The notes: generated by a model not told the origin, from the letters alone. Positions 9,281-19,007 are shown, counted from the first letter of the stretch. The stretch: 64,000 bases of DNA from Terriglobia bacterium (GCA_020073705.1 JAIQES010000001.1:62001-126000), one strand, 5' to 3'. Numbers and translations: made by a program.

Positions 9281-9386
9281 GGTTGACACCTCCGGCAGCG
9301 TCGGATACGCTTCTTTTTCTTGATTCTCACCACTTCTCATCACAGCAGCACAAAGGACCAGCGCGCATGGTGGATTTGAAGCTCCC
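9281..9386 (+). repeat. proS promoter/leader (copy 2 of the direct repeat)
   Basis: The functional copy of the ~106-bp repeat seen at 8026-8131. It covers the promoter, the 5' untranslated region and the first seven codons of proS. The conserved pyrimidine-rich tract lies between the -10 element and the start codon. Confidence 0.85.
9283..9311 (+). promoter_or_regulatory. Probable sigma-70-type promoter of proS
   Basis: TTGACA at 9283-9288, 17 bp, then TACGCT at 9306-9311, about 55 bp before the proS start. Both hexamers and their spacing are identical in the diverged copy at 8028-8056, which supports functional importance or at least shared origin. Confidence 0.55.
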
Positions 9387-10806
9387 GACTCGTTCTGAAG
9401 ATTTCTCGGAATGGTACAACCAGCTCGTGCTGCGAGCCGAGCTGGCGGACTACGCACCGGTGCGCGGCTGCATGATCGTGCGTCCCTATGGCTGGGCGTT
9501 GTGGGAGAACATTACGGCGCAGCTCGACAGGCGATTCAAAGCGACCGGGCACGTGAACGCTGCGTTTCCGCTGTTGATTCCGCAGAGCTTCATCAGCAAG
9601 GAGCGGTCACACGTAGCCGGGTTTTCGCCGGAACTGGCCGTGGTGACGCACGGAGGCGGCGAAAAGCTCGAAGAGCCTCTGGTCATCCGGCCGACGTCGG
9701 AGACGATCATCGGCCACGCCTACGCGAAGTGGATTCAGTCTTACCGCGATTTGCCGGTCCTGATCAATCAGTGGAACAGCGTGGTGCGGTGGGAGCTGCG
9801 CACGAAGCTTTTCCTTCGCACACTCGAATTTTTCTGGCAGGAGGGCCACACGGCGCACGCGACCTATGAGGAAGCCGAAGCCGAAACGCGCCAGATGCTC
9901 GACATTTACACCGACTTCGCCATGAACGAGGCCGCGATTCCCGTGATCCCCGGCAAGAAGTCCCAATCCGAGCGTTTTGCCGGGGCCGATGCAACCTATT
10001 CGATCGAAGCCATGATGGGTGATCGCAAGGCGCTGCAAGCCGGCACATCGCACAATCTCGGCCAGAATTTTGCGAAGGCGTTCGAGATCCGCTATCTCGA
10101 TCAGGCAGGCGCCCTGCAATACTGCTGGACGACGTCATGGGGCCTTTCGACGCGATTTATCGGCGCCATCATCATGGTTCATGGCGACGATCAAGGATTG
10201 ATCCTGCCGCCGAGGCTCGCGCCGCACCAGGCGGTCATCGTGCCCATTTTCAAAACCGGCGAGGAGAAGGCGCTGGTCTTTGAGACCGCAAATAAGATCC
10301 GCGAACAGCTAGTAAAGGCGGACATTCGCGTCAAAATGGATGAGCGCGAAGGGCAAAGCCCCGGGTTCAAATTCAACGACTGGGAAATGCGTGGCGTTCC
10401 CCTGCGCATGGAGATCGGACCGAAGGACGTCGCCAAGGGCAGCGTGGTGCTGGCGCGCCGCGACAAGCCGGGCAAGGAAGGGAAGAGCTTCGTTTCACAG
10501 GACGGCATTGCCGGGTCCGTGCAGCAGTTGCTCGCGGAGATTCAGAAGGCGCTGTTTGACCGCGCGCTGGCGTTCCGTGAAGCGAACACGTTTGAGCCGA
10601 AAAGTTTTGACGAGTTCCGGGAAGCGGTGGAGAAAGGCTTCGCGCGGTCCTTCTGGTGCGGCAATGGCGCGTGTGAAGAGCAGATTAAGGAAGCCACCAA
10701 AGCCACTCTCCGCTGCATTCCCCTCAAACAGCCCGGCGGCACGGGGGCGTGCATCTTCTGCAGCCAGACGGCGAAAGAACTTGCCATTTTCGGGAAGGCC
10801 TACTAG
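9367..10806 (+). CDS. proS: Prolyl-tRNA synthetase, archaeal/eukaryote-like type
   Basis: Charges tRNA-Pro. The 479-residue protein has the class II motifs: RPTSETIIGHAY, the motif 2 loop region NQWNSVVRWELRTKLFLRT, and motif 3 near MVHGDDQGLILPPRLAP. There is no bacterial editing insertion between motifs 2 and 3. It ends with the anticodon-binding domain plus the zinc-binding C-terminal extension (Cys residues in FWCGNGACEEQ and GTGACIFCSQ) and a terminal Tyr, the signature of the archaeal/eukaryotic type also found in Thermus and other bacteria. The ATG at 9367 matches the normal N-terminus. Confidence 0.96.
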   Translation: MVDLKLPTRSEDFSEWYNQLVLRAELADYAPVRGCMIVRPYGWALWENITAQLDRRFKATGHVNAAFPLLIPQSFISKERSHVAGFSPELAVVTHGGGEKLEEPLVIRPTSETIIGHAYAKWIQSYRDLPVLINQWNSVVRWELRTKLFLRTLEFFWQEGHTAHATYEEAEAETRQMLDIYTDFAMNEAAIPVIPGKKSQSERFAGADATYSIEAMMGDRKALQAGTSHNLGQNFAKAFEIRYLDQAGALQYCWTTSWGLSTRFIGAIIMVHGDDQGLILPPRLAPHQAVIVPIFKTGEEKALVFETANKIREQLVKADIRVKMDEREGQSPGFKFNDWEMRGVPLRMEIGPKDVAKGSVVLARRDKPGKEGKSFVSQDGIAGSVQQLLAEIQKALFDRALAFREANTFEPKSFDEFREAVEKGFARSFWCGNGACEEQIKEATKATLRCIPLKQPGGTGACIFCSQTAKELAIFGKAY

Positions 10807-10978
10807 GGCTCCTCCTGCAAATCTGCTGAGATGCCTCGACGAGAGGTTGAACCGGTTTATTGCCGCTCATATTCTTTGTAAGACTCGTTGTACCAATGGT
10901 TTATGGAAAGTAACTGGGGGGCAACCCATAGCGGACTCTCACTCGACACCTTCCATGGTGAATGCTAGCATCGCAGTC

Positions 10979-11446
10979 ATGAAACAATCCCCGAGCGCAA
11001 TCTCGACTGAGAACGTTGCGCCCACTCCCGTGACTCGCTGGAGCAGGTCTTGCCGGCTTTCCACCATGGCGGGCTGGCCGAAGCGCGACGCGGAGAAGGG
11101 CGCTGGGAGACTCAAAGCAATTTTCTGGACGCTGCTGTTAGCTGCTTTTGTCTATGTGTCCGTTAAGGTGATTCCGGTTTTGATCAACGAGTACGAGTTT
11201 CAGGATGGCATTCAAACGCTTGCGCGGTTTGCCACGATAAACCGGCAGACTCCGGAACAAATCCGGGCGGCGGTTCTGAAGGAAGCGCAAAAGGACGATG
11301 TACCCATCGGCGCCGAGGACATCAAAGTTGAAGCAGTGAATGGAGATGTTAAAATCAGTGCGGATTATTCCGTAACGTTAGACCTAGGTGTTTATCAGTG
11401 GACATTGAATTTCCACCCCTCTGTCAGTAACACCGCGCTTTTCTAG
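10979..11446 (+). CDS. Single-pass membrane protein, DUF4845-like
   Basis: One N-terminal transmembrane helix (AIFWTLLLAAFVYVSVKVIPVLI) followed by a short soluble domain containing TPEQIRAAVLKEAQKDDVPIG and ending NFHPSVSNTALF, reminiscent of DUF4845 membrane proteins. Role unknown. The start is uncertain: ATGs at 10955, 10979 and 11066 are in frame and none has a clear ribosome site; the 11066 start (MAGWPKRDAEKG) would still include the membrane helix. Confidence 0.65.
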   Translation: MKQSPSAISTENVAPTPVTRWSRSCRLSTMAGWPKRDAEKGAGRLKAIFWTLLLAAFVYVSVKVIPVLINEYEFQDGIQTLARFATINRQTPEQIRAAVLKEAQKDDVPIGAEDIKVEAVNGDVKISADYSVTLDLGVYQWTLNFHPSVSNTALF

Positions 11447-11651
11447 CGCGAGCGAGACCGAGTGGGACAAATCGCCCGCAAAGGACCCTGGCCCCGGTCG
11501 TTCCGTGAATCGCCCACCCGCTGGCGATGGTTGTCCCCACCCCGATGAGGGCTGCGAAATCTGACGCCGAGCCGTGTACACTTGTTCCGGCGGCGCATCT
11601 TATACGTATTGGGCAATCCAGAGTTTTCTCGCGGCGGAACGGAGAATCATT

Positions 11652-14222
11652 TTGCGTATTCGGATCAGCCAGGGTTTCTGGGCATCCCGCTTTGGCCTGG
11701 TTTTGCTGGGGGCCGCGCTTTTTCTTCTGCTAACCGTCACCGGCATTGCAACGTATTACTGGATTTCCTATGGCCGGATGATTGACCTGCGGCTTTCGGG
11801 GCACATCCAGCAGACAACGGCGCGAATCTACGCCGCGCCCATGCGGATCTCGACCGGGCAGACACTCACCGCCGGGGAACTGGCAAACCACTTACAGCGT
11901 GCCGGCTACAATGAACTGGATGTGCCTGGCACGCCCGGGCGCTACATTCTACATGGCAACGAAGTCGAAATTCGCCCATCGAGTGAATCCTATTTTGGAG
12001 GCAAGAACAGGCTCATTGTTACTTTCAGCGGCAATGAGGTGCAGAAGATCCGCTTGCTGGACACAGGCGCGGCTCTGGATTCCGTCGAGGTCGAACCCGA
12101 GCTGCTGACCAGTCTGTTCGATAACTCGCGCGAGAAACGCCGGGCCATGCATTTCGAGGATATTCCGAAGGTGCTGCGCGATGCCGTGCTTTCGGTTGAG
12201 GACAAGCGTTTCTTCGAGCATCCCGGCTTTGATCCCGTGCGAATTCTGGGCGCCGCGTGGGCGGACCTGCGTCACGGGGCGCGTTCTCAGGGCGCCAGCA
12301 CGATCTCGATGCAAGTGGCGCGCAGTTTTTTCTTCTCCAGCGAACGCACCTGGCGGCGCAAGGTCGCGGAGACCATGGTGGCCCTCGAGCTCGAGCGCCG
12401 ATTCACGAAGGCGCAGATTTTCGAACTCTATGCCAATGAAATTTATCTCGGAAATCGCGGGAGCTTCGCCATTCACGGTTTCGGCGAAGCGTCTTTGGCC
12501 TATTTCAACAAAGATGTCCGTGAAGTGAGCCTGCCTGAGGCGGCTTTCCTGGCCGGGATCATCCACGCCCCGAACCGCTATTCCACCGCGGAGCGGCGTC
12601 CCGAGCGAGCCGTCGAGGCGCGCGATCGTGCTCTGACGGCGATGGTCGAAAACAAAGTGATTTCGCCTGGACAGTCGCAAGATGCCCGCAAAATCCCGCT
12701 GCACATCGTGGGAGGCGCGCTCGAAGGAAGCACGGCGCCGTACTTTGTGGACATGGTGAAGGAGCACCTGCTCGACCGTTTTTCCGAAGCGAACCTGCTC
12801 TCTCAGAGTTTCCGCATTTATACCACCCTCGATCCGGATCTGCAGCGGGCCGCCTCGGAGGCTATGGATATCGGGATCAAGAATGTGGATGCCCAGCTTG
12901 CGCGGCGTTATGCGCGATGGCGCAAGGAAGGCCAGCCGGTTCCCCAGGCCCAGGCAGCGATTGTCGTGCTCGATCCGCACACGGGAGAGATCAAGGCTTT
13001 GGTCGGCGGGCGCGATTACGGCCAGAGCCAGCTCAACCACGTCCTCGCGCGGCGGCAGCCGGGCTCCGCCTTCAAGCCGTTTGTGTATGCCGCGGCGTTT
13101 GAAGGTGCGGTGGACGGCGTGCAGCCCATTGTGACTCCGGCGACGACGATCATGGACGAGCCGACGACATTTGATTTCGACGGTAAGGAGTACACGCCGA
13201 ATAATTATGGCGAAAAATTCCGGGGCAAGGTCACGCTGCGCGAGGCACTGACGTATTCGCTCAACGTCGCCACGGTGAAAGTGGCCGAGTTGGTTGGTTA
13301 CACACGCATCACGGACATGGCGCGCCAATTCGGGCTCGATCCCTCGATCCAGCCGACGCCGTCAGTGGCGCTCGGCGCCTATGAAATGACGCCGCTCGAA
13401 GTCGCCGGTGGATACACGATTTTTGCCAATGAAGGCGTGCGCGCGGAGCCGATATTCATCCGTAGTGTGGTTAATTCCAGCGGCGAACCGCTCGAACATA
13501 ACGTGGCCCGCACGCGGCGGGCGCTGGACCCGCGCGTCACTTACCTGGTGACGAGCATGCTCGAGGATGTAATCGACCATGGCACCGGCGCGACCGTGCG
13601 CGCCCGCGGGTTCACCGCACCGGCGGCGGGCAAGACGGGCACTTCCCGCGACGGCTGGTTCGCCGGCTACACCTCGAACCTGCTGGCAATCGTCTGGGTG
13701 GGATTCGACGACAATCGTGACCTCGGGCTTTCCGGCGGGAGTGCTCCCGCACCCATCTGGGCGGAATTCATGAAGCGCGCGATTACACTGCCCGCTTACC
13801 GTGACGTTCGGCCATTTTCAATGCCGGAAGGCGTCATACGAGTCACCGTCGATCCCGACACCCTGCAACTGGCCACACCCGCGTGCCCGGTCACACGCGA
13901 GGAGGTCTACATTCACGGCACGGAACCTACGGAATTCTGCTCCGTGCACGGCGGACGCATGGCGAGCGATGCGCCACCGGCTTCGTGGCTCTCGCGAATT
14001 TTCGGCGGTGATAAATCAAAGGCGCCCGAGCCTGCGCTACCGTCTGCTGTGCCTGCAGGTTCGGACACCGCACCCGCAGCAAAGAAACATGCCGCGCAAG
14101 CTCCAACTGCGGCATCAGTGGAGAGCCAGTCGCCGCCCGAAGACAAGAACAAAAAAAGCCTGTTCAAGCGTATTTTTGGTATCTTTGGCGGAGGTAAGAA
14201 GGACGCCGACAAGACGAACTAG
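11652..14222 (+). CDS. Class A penicillin-binding protein (PBP1b-like transglycosylase/transpeptidase)
   Basis: Bifunctional peptidoglycan synthase anchored in the inner membrane, 856 residues from a TTG start placed after GGAGAA (an upstream GTG at 11574 is possible). Order: transmembrane helix (about 14-40), UB2H-like region (ARIYAAPMRISTGQTL), GT51 glycosyltransferase with EDKRFFEHPGFD (Glu183), GASTISMQ, RRKVAE and ELYANEIYLG, then the transpeptidase with nucleophile Ser472-x-x-Lys475 (GSAFK), Ser536-x-Asn538 (YSLN) and Lys661-Thr-Gly-Thr. The tail is Pro/Ala/Lys rich and ends with a basic patch. The UB2H-like region suggests control by an outer-membrane activator, but none is visible here. 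Confidence 0.94.
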   Translation: MRIRISQGFWASRFGLVLLGAALFLLLTVTGIATYYWISYGRMIDLRLSGHIQQTTARIYAAPMRISTGQTLTAGELANHLQRAGYNELDVPGTPGRYILHGNEVEIRPSSESYFGGKNRLIVTFSGNEVQKIRLLDTGAALDSVEVEPELLTSLFDNSREKRRAMHFEDIPKVLRDAVLSVEDKRFFEHPGFDPVRILGAAWADLRHGARSQGASTISMQVARSFFFSSERTWRRKVAETMVALELERRFTKAQIFELYANEIYLGNRGSFAIHGFGEASLAYFNKDVREVSLPEAAFLAGIIHAPNRYSTAERRPERAVEARDRALTAMVENKVISPGQSQDARKIPLHIVGGALEGSTAPYFVDMVKEHLLDRFSEANLLSQSFRIYTTLDPDLQRAASEAMDIGIKNVDAQLARRYARWRKEGQPVPQAQAAIVVLDPHTGEIKALVGGRDYGQSQLNHVLARRQPGSAFKPFVYAAAFEGAVDGVQPIVTPATTIMDEPTTFDFDGKEYTPNNYGEKFRGKVTLREALTYSLNVATVKVAELVGYTRITDMARQFGLDPSIQPTPSVALGAYEMTPLEVAGGYTIFANEGVRAEPIFIRSVVNSSGEPLEHNVARTRRALDPRVTYLVTSMLEDVIDHGTGATVRARGFTAPAAGKTGTSRDGWFAGYTSNLLAIVWVGFDDNRDLGLSGGSAPAPIWAEFMKRAITLPAYRDVRPFSMPEGVIRVTVDPDTLQLATPACPVTREEVYIHGTEPTEFCSVHGGRMASDAPPASWLSRIFGGDKSKAPEPALPSAVPAGSDTAPAAKKHAAQAPTAASVESQSPPEDKNKKSLFKRIFGIFGGGKKDADKTN

Positions 14223-14272
14223 GGCACGCAAGATCCCCAGCAGTGACGCGGCGTCGTCCGAGGGGGTTTGCC

Positions 14273-15112
14273 ATGAAACTGAAATTCCTGGCATTGGCCG
14301 CCTTTTTTCTGCTTATCTTCGCGGTTGCACTAAGTTTGAATGCGCAGCAGCCTGCTGCGCATTCTCCTGCACCGTCGTCTCAAGCGCAGTCCAGCCCTGA
14401 TGTTCGCCCCGCGCGCAGTTCGAAAGACGTGGCAGTGGAGCGCGCAAACATCTTGATGGCGGAGAAGCGGTATGAGGCCGGGATCCATGCCTATGAGGAA
14501 ATTTTGAAAACCGAGCCCAAGAATGCAGTTGTCTTGAACATGATCGGCATCGCTTACCTGAATATGGCCAACTTCAATCAAGCAAAGAAATACTTCGGGC
14601 GTTCCGCCAAAGCAGACAAGAAGAATCCCAGTCCCGTGAACAATCTCGGCATGGTGTGCTATCAGCAAAAAAACTATCGCCGCGCCATCCGGGAGTATCA
14701 GAGAGCAATAGCGATTGCCCCCGTTGAGCCCGGGACGCATGCGAACCTCGGCTATGCGTATTACAGGACCAGGAAATATCCCGAGGCAGCCGCCGAATTT
14801 CGCAAGGCGCTTCAACTCGATCCGCACGCTTTCGATCACAGTGAGCGGGCCGGTACGTTGATGCAAGATCGTTCCGTGGAAAACCACGGCATGTTTTTTT
14901 TCATGATGGCGCGGGAGTACGCTCAATTGGGAGACGCCGAACACTGCGCCGGCTATCTGCGCAAGTCCCTCGACGAGGGCTATAAGGATGTCGCGAAGGT
15001 CAAGACCGATCCGGCGTTCAAGAAAGTCCTCAACGATCCGGCTGTGCAAAGCGTTCTCTTGCTGCTGACGCCTGCAGATTCAAAGGCGGCTACGACTCAG
15101 CGGGGCACTTAG
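14273..15112 (+). CDS. Exported TPR-repeat protein
   Basis: 279 residues: signal peptide (LKFLALAAFFLLIFAVALSLNAQ) then about four tetratricopeptide repeats, e.g. AGIHAYEEILKTEPKNAVVL, AKKYFGRSAKADKKNP, AIREYQRAIAIAPVEP and AAAEFRKALQLDPHAF. The ATG at 14273 sits 6 bp after AGGGGG. TPRs mediate protein contacts; partner unknown. It follows the penicillin-binding protein by 50 bp and precedes another TPR gene, so the three may form a cell-envelope transcription unit. Confidence 0.85.
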   Translation: MKLKFLALAAFFLLIFAVALSLNAQQPAAHSPAPSSQAQSSPDVRPARSSKDVAVERANILMAEKRYEAGIHAYEEILKTEPKNAVVLNMIGIAYLNMANFNQAKKYFGRSAKADKKNPSPVNNLGMVCYQQKNYRRAIREYQRAIAIAPVEPGTHANLGYAYYRTRKYPEAAAEFRKALQLDPHAFDHSERAGTLMQDRSVENHGMFFFMMAREYAQLGDAEHCAGYLRKSLDEGYKDVAKVKTDPAFKKVLNDPAVQSVLLLLTPADSKAATTQRGT

Positions 15113-15170
15113 CAGGTTGCTGGCAGCAGTTCGTCAGCGTGCGTACTCGTTGCGCGTCCTCTGCTACAAT

Positions 15171-16577
15171 ATGTTCACGATGCCCCCGCGATTTTTCCGG
15201 ATTGGCCTCTTGGCCGCTTGCGCGGCGTTTTGTGCGACCGCTGCTGTGCGGCCGGCGATGTTCCGGCAGTCCGAAGGTGCTTCTCGCGCCACGCCGCCGG
15301 AAACCCATCCCGGAATGCTTCTCGTATTTCCATTCGAAAATGACGGCCGTATGGCCAGTCTGGACTGGCTCGGCGAAGGTTTGGCCGAGTTGACCGTCGA
15401 GCGCCTTCAGGACCGCGGGCTAAGCGTGCTTTCACGCCAGGAGCGCCTGGCGGCTCTTGAGAAGATCGGTTTGCCGGATTCCGCCCGTTTTTCTCACGCG
15501 ACGATGATGAAGATCGCAGCCGAGGCCGATGCCGATGAAGTCGTCTTTGGCCGGTTTGTCTCCGACGGGAAGGCTGTGACGCTCGAAGCGCGCGTGCTGC
15601 GCATCAGTCCGCCATGGCTCTCCCCGGCCTACACGCAAACGAGTTCGTCCGAGGATCTGCTTCGCGCGCATGCGCGTCTGTCGTGGCAGATCTTGTGTGC
15701 GCTTGAGCCAAAAAATTGTTCCCCACAGGGAGCGAATACGGACGAATCGAGTTTTGCAGACCCGCCCCCGTCGCTGCGTGTCGATGCGCTTGAGAATTTT
15801 GTTCGCGGGATCCTCGCGCCGGACGACGAATCACACATCCGCGCCTTGCGTGAGGCGGCGCGTGTGGAGCCTGACTGGGACCGTCCTCCCTTCGAACTTG
15901 GCCAGGTCTATTTTGCGCGGCGCGACTGCGAATCGGCTCTGCCATGGTTTTCGCGCGTGCCACCCAATCGCCCGGACGGCCCCGAGGCCAGCTTCAACAC
16001 CGGCGTGTGCCACCTGCTTCGCAATGACGCGGCGCGCGCCGAAGCGGCATTCTCCGGCCTGATCGAACGCACCCGCAGCGTGGACCGGGGAAACTGGCTC
16101 CCGGAATTGTCCGAAGTCCGCAACAACCTGGGGGTCGCGCGCCTGCGCCTGGGGAAATGGAGCGAGGCAGCCACGGAATTTGAACGCGCCGCGGCGCTTG
16201 ACGAGAAGGAACCAGATTACTGGGTAAACCTCGGCATCGCGAAGCTGGCTGCAAGACAGCTTGCCGGGGCTGTCGCGGCGTTCGAACACGCCAGCAAACT
16301 CGATCCAGACGATAAGGGCGCGCGAACCCTCTTGATTTCGACGCTCGAATCGCTCGGGCGCAGTTCCGATGCCGCTGCCGTTCGTGCTGAATCAGCCGAA
16401 AACGGCGGCCATGCCGCTTCGCCCGCGCCGCAGGATCCCGCTGCGCTTGCGCGCCTAGCGCGCGTCTCGATGAAGTTTGATCGCGCGCTGCTGCGTCCCG
16501 CAGACGATGCGCCTGCCGCACACCCTTCGAACGGGGTGGGTTCACAGAAGCGTAAAAACAACGGAGAGCATCGATGA
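15171..16577 (+). CDS. Exported TPR protein with FlgO/TolB-like N-terminal domain
   Basis: About 468 residues. After a signal peptide comes an alpha/beta domain (MLLVFPFENDGRMASLDWLGEGLAELTVERL) typical of proteins that open with a FlgO- or TolB-N-like fold and then TPRs. Repeats follow at FELGQVYFARRDCESALPWF, ASFNTGVCHLLRNDAARAEA, VRNNLGVARLRLGKWSEAA and VNLGIAKLAARQLAGAVAAF. ATGs at 15171 and 15180 are both plausible starts. The stop overlaps the nfeD start (ATGA at 16574-16577), so translation of the two is probably coupled. Confidence 0.8.
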   Translation: MFTMPPRFFRIGLLAACAAFCATAAVRPAMFRQSEGASRATPPETHPGMLLVFPFENDGRMASLDWLGEGLAELTVERLQDRGLSVLSRQERLAALEKIGLPDSARFSHATMMKIAAEADADEVVFGRFVSDGKAVTLEARVLRISPPWLSPAYTQTSSSEDLLRAHARLSWQILCALEPKNCSPQGANTDESSFADPPPSLRVDALENFVRGILAPDDESHIRALREAARVEPDWDRPPFELGQVYFARRDCESALPWFSRVPPNRPDGPEASFNTGVCHLLRNDAARAEAAFSGLIERTRSVDRGNWLPELSEVRNNLGVARLRLGKWSEAATEFERAAALDEKEPDYWVNLGIAKLAARQLAGAVAAFEHASKLDPDDKGARTLLISTLESLGRSSDAAAVRAESAENGGHAASPAPQDPAALARLARVSMKFDRALLRPADDAPAAHPSNGVGSQKRKNNGEHR

Positions 16578-17995
16578 GGCGCAACCGCATGGTCCGTGCA
16601 GCCCCTTGCCCTCTACAGCGCGCCTGTGTCTGGCTTGCGGCACTTGCGTTTGCGGGAATTCTGGCGGCGGCGCTGACGTTACGCGCGCAAGGGCAAGCCC
16701 CAGCGCTGTTTCCCGTCCCCTCGGCCGGCGTGGCGCAAGTCATCGAGTTGCGCATCGGCGATGAAATTGAGCCCATCATGGCCGAATATATTGACGGCGG
16801 AATCGACGAAGCCGCACGGCGCCATGCCAGCCTCGTCCTGATCACGATAGACACCCCGGGGGGCCTGTCGACCTCCATGGAGGAGATCATCCAACACATC
16901 CTCGATTCGCCGGTGCCGGTGGTCATCTATGTATCTCCCGTTGGCGCTCGCGCCGCCTCTGCGGGATTTTTTATTTTACTTTCCGCAGATGTCGCGGCGA
17001 TGGCGCCCGGAACGCACACGGGGGCGGCGTCGCCGCTGCTGGCCATTGGCGGAGTCCCGCTCCAGGTGGATGACACGCTGAAGAAGAAGATCCTGAACGA
17101 CGCGACCGCATTTTTGCGCAGCTATTCCGCAAGACGCGGCCGCAATGTGGATCTGGCGGAATTGGGCGTCACCGAAGGCAAGGCATGGACCGAGGCGGAG
17201 GCGTTCGACGGCAAGCTGGTGGATCTGACCGCGAATTCACCTGAAGATTTGCTGTCGCATCTGGATGGCCGCACGATCAAGAGATTCGACGGTTCGACCG
17301 TCCAGCTTGCGCTTCATAATCCCGAGCGAATACCGCTGCAAATGACGTTTCGCCAGCAATTTCTTTCGCGGATCGTGCAACCGGATGCATTTTTCATTCT
17401 GCTGATCGTGGGTGTGCTGGGTCTCTATACGGAGTTTACGCATCCCGGGATGATCGCGCCGGGAGTGATTGGCGGAATTTCGCTGGTGTTGGCGCTGTTC
17501 GCGATGCATATTCTTCCGGTGGAGCCTGCGGGCATCGTGCTGATCCTGCTGGCGCTGGGGCTGTTCATCCTGGAGGCGAAGTACACCAGCCACGGCGTAC
17601 TGGCGGTCGGCGGGATTGTGGCGATGTTCCTGGGCGCGCTGATGCTGGTGCGGTCGCCTCTGACCCACGCGGGAGTAAGCCTGGGCGTGGCCGCGGGCGT
17701 AACGCTGCCGTTTGCACTGATCACGATTTTGCTGATGCGGTTGGTGCTGCGCTCGCGCTCGTGGAAATTCTCGACCGGCCGCGAACAACTCGTTGGCGCC
17801 GCAGCCGAGGTCACCGCCCCCTTGGTACAGTTGGCGGGCAGCGAAATCTTCCAGGGAATGGTCTGGCTGCATGGCGAACTGTGGCGTGCCGTAGCCCACG
17901 AGGCGATTCCTGCAGGCGCTCATGTGCGTGTGACTCGCATTGAGGGATTGACCGTGCATGTTGTGCCGGCCGGACACCACGTAGCTGGCAAGTGA
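16574..17995 (+). CDS. NfeD-type membrane serine protease (ClpP-class)
   Basis: 473 residues. A signal/anchor segment is followed by a ClpP-like serine protease domain with the nucleophile region ARAASAGFFI (Ser129) and a lysine cluster KKKI (170-172) positioned like the Ser-Lys dyad of the PH1510 protease. Four to five transmembrane helices come next (about 275-400), then an OB-fold NfeD domain (GAAAEVTAPLVQLAGS to VRVTRIEGLTVHV). Family members are encoded beside a slipin and are thought to cleave it and organise membrane microdomains; the slipin follows 71 bp later. Confidence 0.92.
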   Translation: MRRNRMVRAAPCPLQRACVWLAALAFAGILAAALTLRAQGQAPALFPVPSAGVAQVIELRIGDEIEPIMAEYIDGGIDEAARRHASLVLITIDTPGGLSTSMEEIIQHILDSPVPVVIYVSPVGARAASAGFFILLSADVAAMAPGTHTGAASPLLAIGGVPLQVDDTLKKKILNDATAFLRSYSARRGRNVDLAELGVTEGKAWTEAEAFDGKLVDLTANSPEDLLSHLDGRTIKRFDGSTVQLALHNPERIPLQMTFRQQFLSRIVQPDAFFILLIVGVLGLYTEFTHPGMIAPGVIGGISLVLALFAMHILPVEPAGIVLILLALGLFILEAKYTSHGVLAVGGIVAMFLGALMLVRSPLTHAGVSLGVAAGVTLPFALITILLMRLVLRSRSWKFSTGREQLVGAAAEVTAPLVQLAGSEIFQGMVWLHGELWRAVAHEAIPAGAHVRVTRIEGLTVHVVPAGHHVAGK

Positions 17996-18066
17996 GAGGT
18001 TGTTGCGGGTAAAGTGCAAGTGCTGCGATGGGCCGGTTCAGACCGTCGCGCTTCTGAGGAGGAGAA

Positions 18067-18825
18067 ATGGATATTTCGTTTTACGGACTACTGATCGCGG
18101 TGTTGATCGTCGTGATCTGGTTCTGGAATTCGCTTTACGTCATCAAGGAATGGGAGCGCGGCGTGGTGCTGCGCCTCGGGCGCATGCAGCCGGATGCCAA
18201 AGGGGCCGGTCTGCGCGTCGTATTCTGGCCCATCGAGACGCTGTATCGGATCCCGCTGCGGATCGAGACGCTCGACGTGCCTTCGCAAGACATCATCACG
18301 CGCGACAACGTCTCGGTGAAGGTAAACGCGGTCGCGTATTTCCGCGTGGTCGATGCGAATCTTGCGCTTTCGCAGGTGCAGAACTATCTCTACGCGACGT
18401 CGCAGAAGGCGCAGACCACGCTGCGCAGCATCGTGGGACAGTTCGAGCTCGATCAGATTCTTGCCGAGCGCGAGAAGGTTAACAGCAAGCTACAAATCAT
18501 TCTTGATCAGGATACCGAACCTTGGGGTATTAAGGTAACGAAGGTCGAAGTCAAGCAGGTCGATATTCCGGAACAGATGCAGCGCGCCATCGCGCGCCAG
18601 GCGGAGGCCGAGCGAGAGCGGCGCGCCAAGATCATCCACGCAGACGGCGAAGCCCAGGCATCGGAGAAGTTGGCCGAGGCCGCAAAAGTGCTCCAAACGC
18701 AACCCGCCGCGATACAGCTCCGCTACCTGCAGACCTTGACCGAAATCGGCATCGAGAAAAACACGACCATCGTGTTCCCACTGCCGATTGACATCATCAA
18801 CAGATTTTTCAAATCCGGTACCTGA
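18067..18825 (+). CDS. Slipin (stomatin/SPFH band 7 protein)
   Basis: 252-residue membrane scaffold: an N-terminal hydrophobic hairpin (YGLLIAVLIVVIWFW), the SPFH domain (EWERGVVLRLGRM through LDVPSQDIITRDNVSVKVNAVAYFRV), and an alpha-helical coiled-coil tail rich in Ala/Glu (ARQAEAERERRAKIIHADGE). It follows nfeD, the usual pairing. A GAGGAGAA ribosome site precedes the ATG. The last codons and stop (FFKSGT) lie in a ~200-bp segment that is duplicated at 22384. Confidence 0.94.
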   Translation: MDISFYGLLIAVLIVVIWFWNSLYVIKEWERGVVLRLGRMQPDAKGAGLRVVFWPIETLYRIPLRIETLDVPSQDIITRDNVSVKVNAVAYFRVVDANLALSQVQNYLYATSQKAQTTLRSIVGQFELDQILAEREKVNSKLQIILDQDTEPWGIKVTKVEVKQVDIPEQMQRAIARQAEAERERRAKIIHADGEAQASEKLAEAAKVLQTQPAAIQLRYLQTLTEIGIEKNTTIVFPLPIDIINRFFKSGT

Positions 18826-19007
18826 AGGCGCCTTTTTAGGGGCCTCCCGGAAGAGGGTTGTGCTGAAAACAAGATGGAGGATTGCAAGCGGAGGAGTCAG
18901 TCGTATGCTTGTATGTTACCAGCCAGCCGGGGCAAGGCCCAGATAACATATTTGCCCACGTGAGGTCGAGATTTACCGCCACGTTGGCACACAAAACTTA
19001 GTGATGG
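18806..19007 (+). repeat. ~200-bp direct repeat, copy 1 (left boundary of electron-transfer module)
   Basis: It starts within the slipin 3' end (TTTTCAAATCCGGTA) and continues through a GGTTGTGCTGAAAAC segment, ATGTTACC, GGGGCAAGGCCCAGATAACA and ATTTACCGCCA. Copy 2 at 22384-22578 matches along its length with scattered substitutions and one ~8-bp indel. Because copy 1 contains the genuine end of the slipin gene, it is the original and copy 2 the duplicate. Confidence 0.88.
18826..18845 (+). terminator. Hairpin directly after slipin stop
   Basis: AGGCGCCT (18826-18833) pairs with AGGGGCCT (18838-18845) through an 8-bp stem with one central G-G mismatch; the loop is TTTT. It abuts the slipin stop codon and may form the mRNA 3' end, although no U tract follows. 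A weaker version is kept in the downstream repeat copy. Confidence 0.4.
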
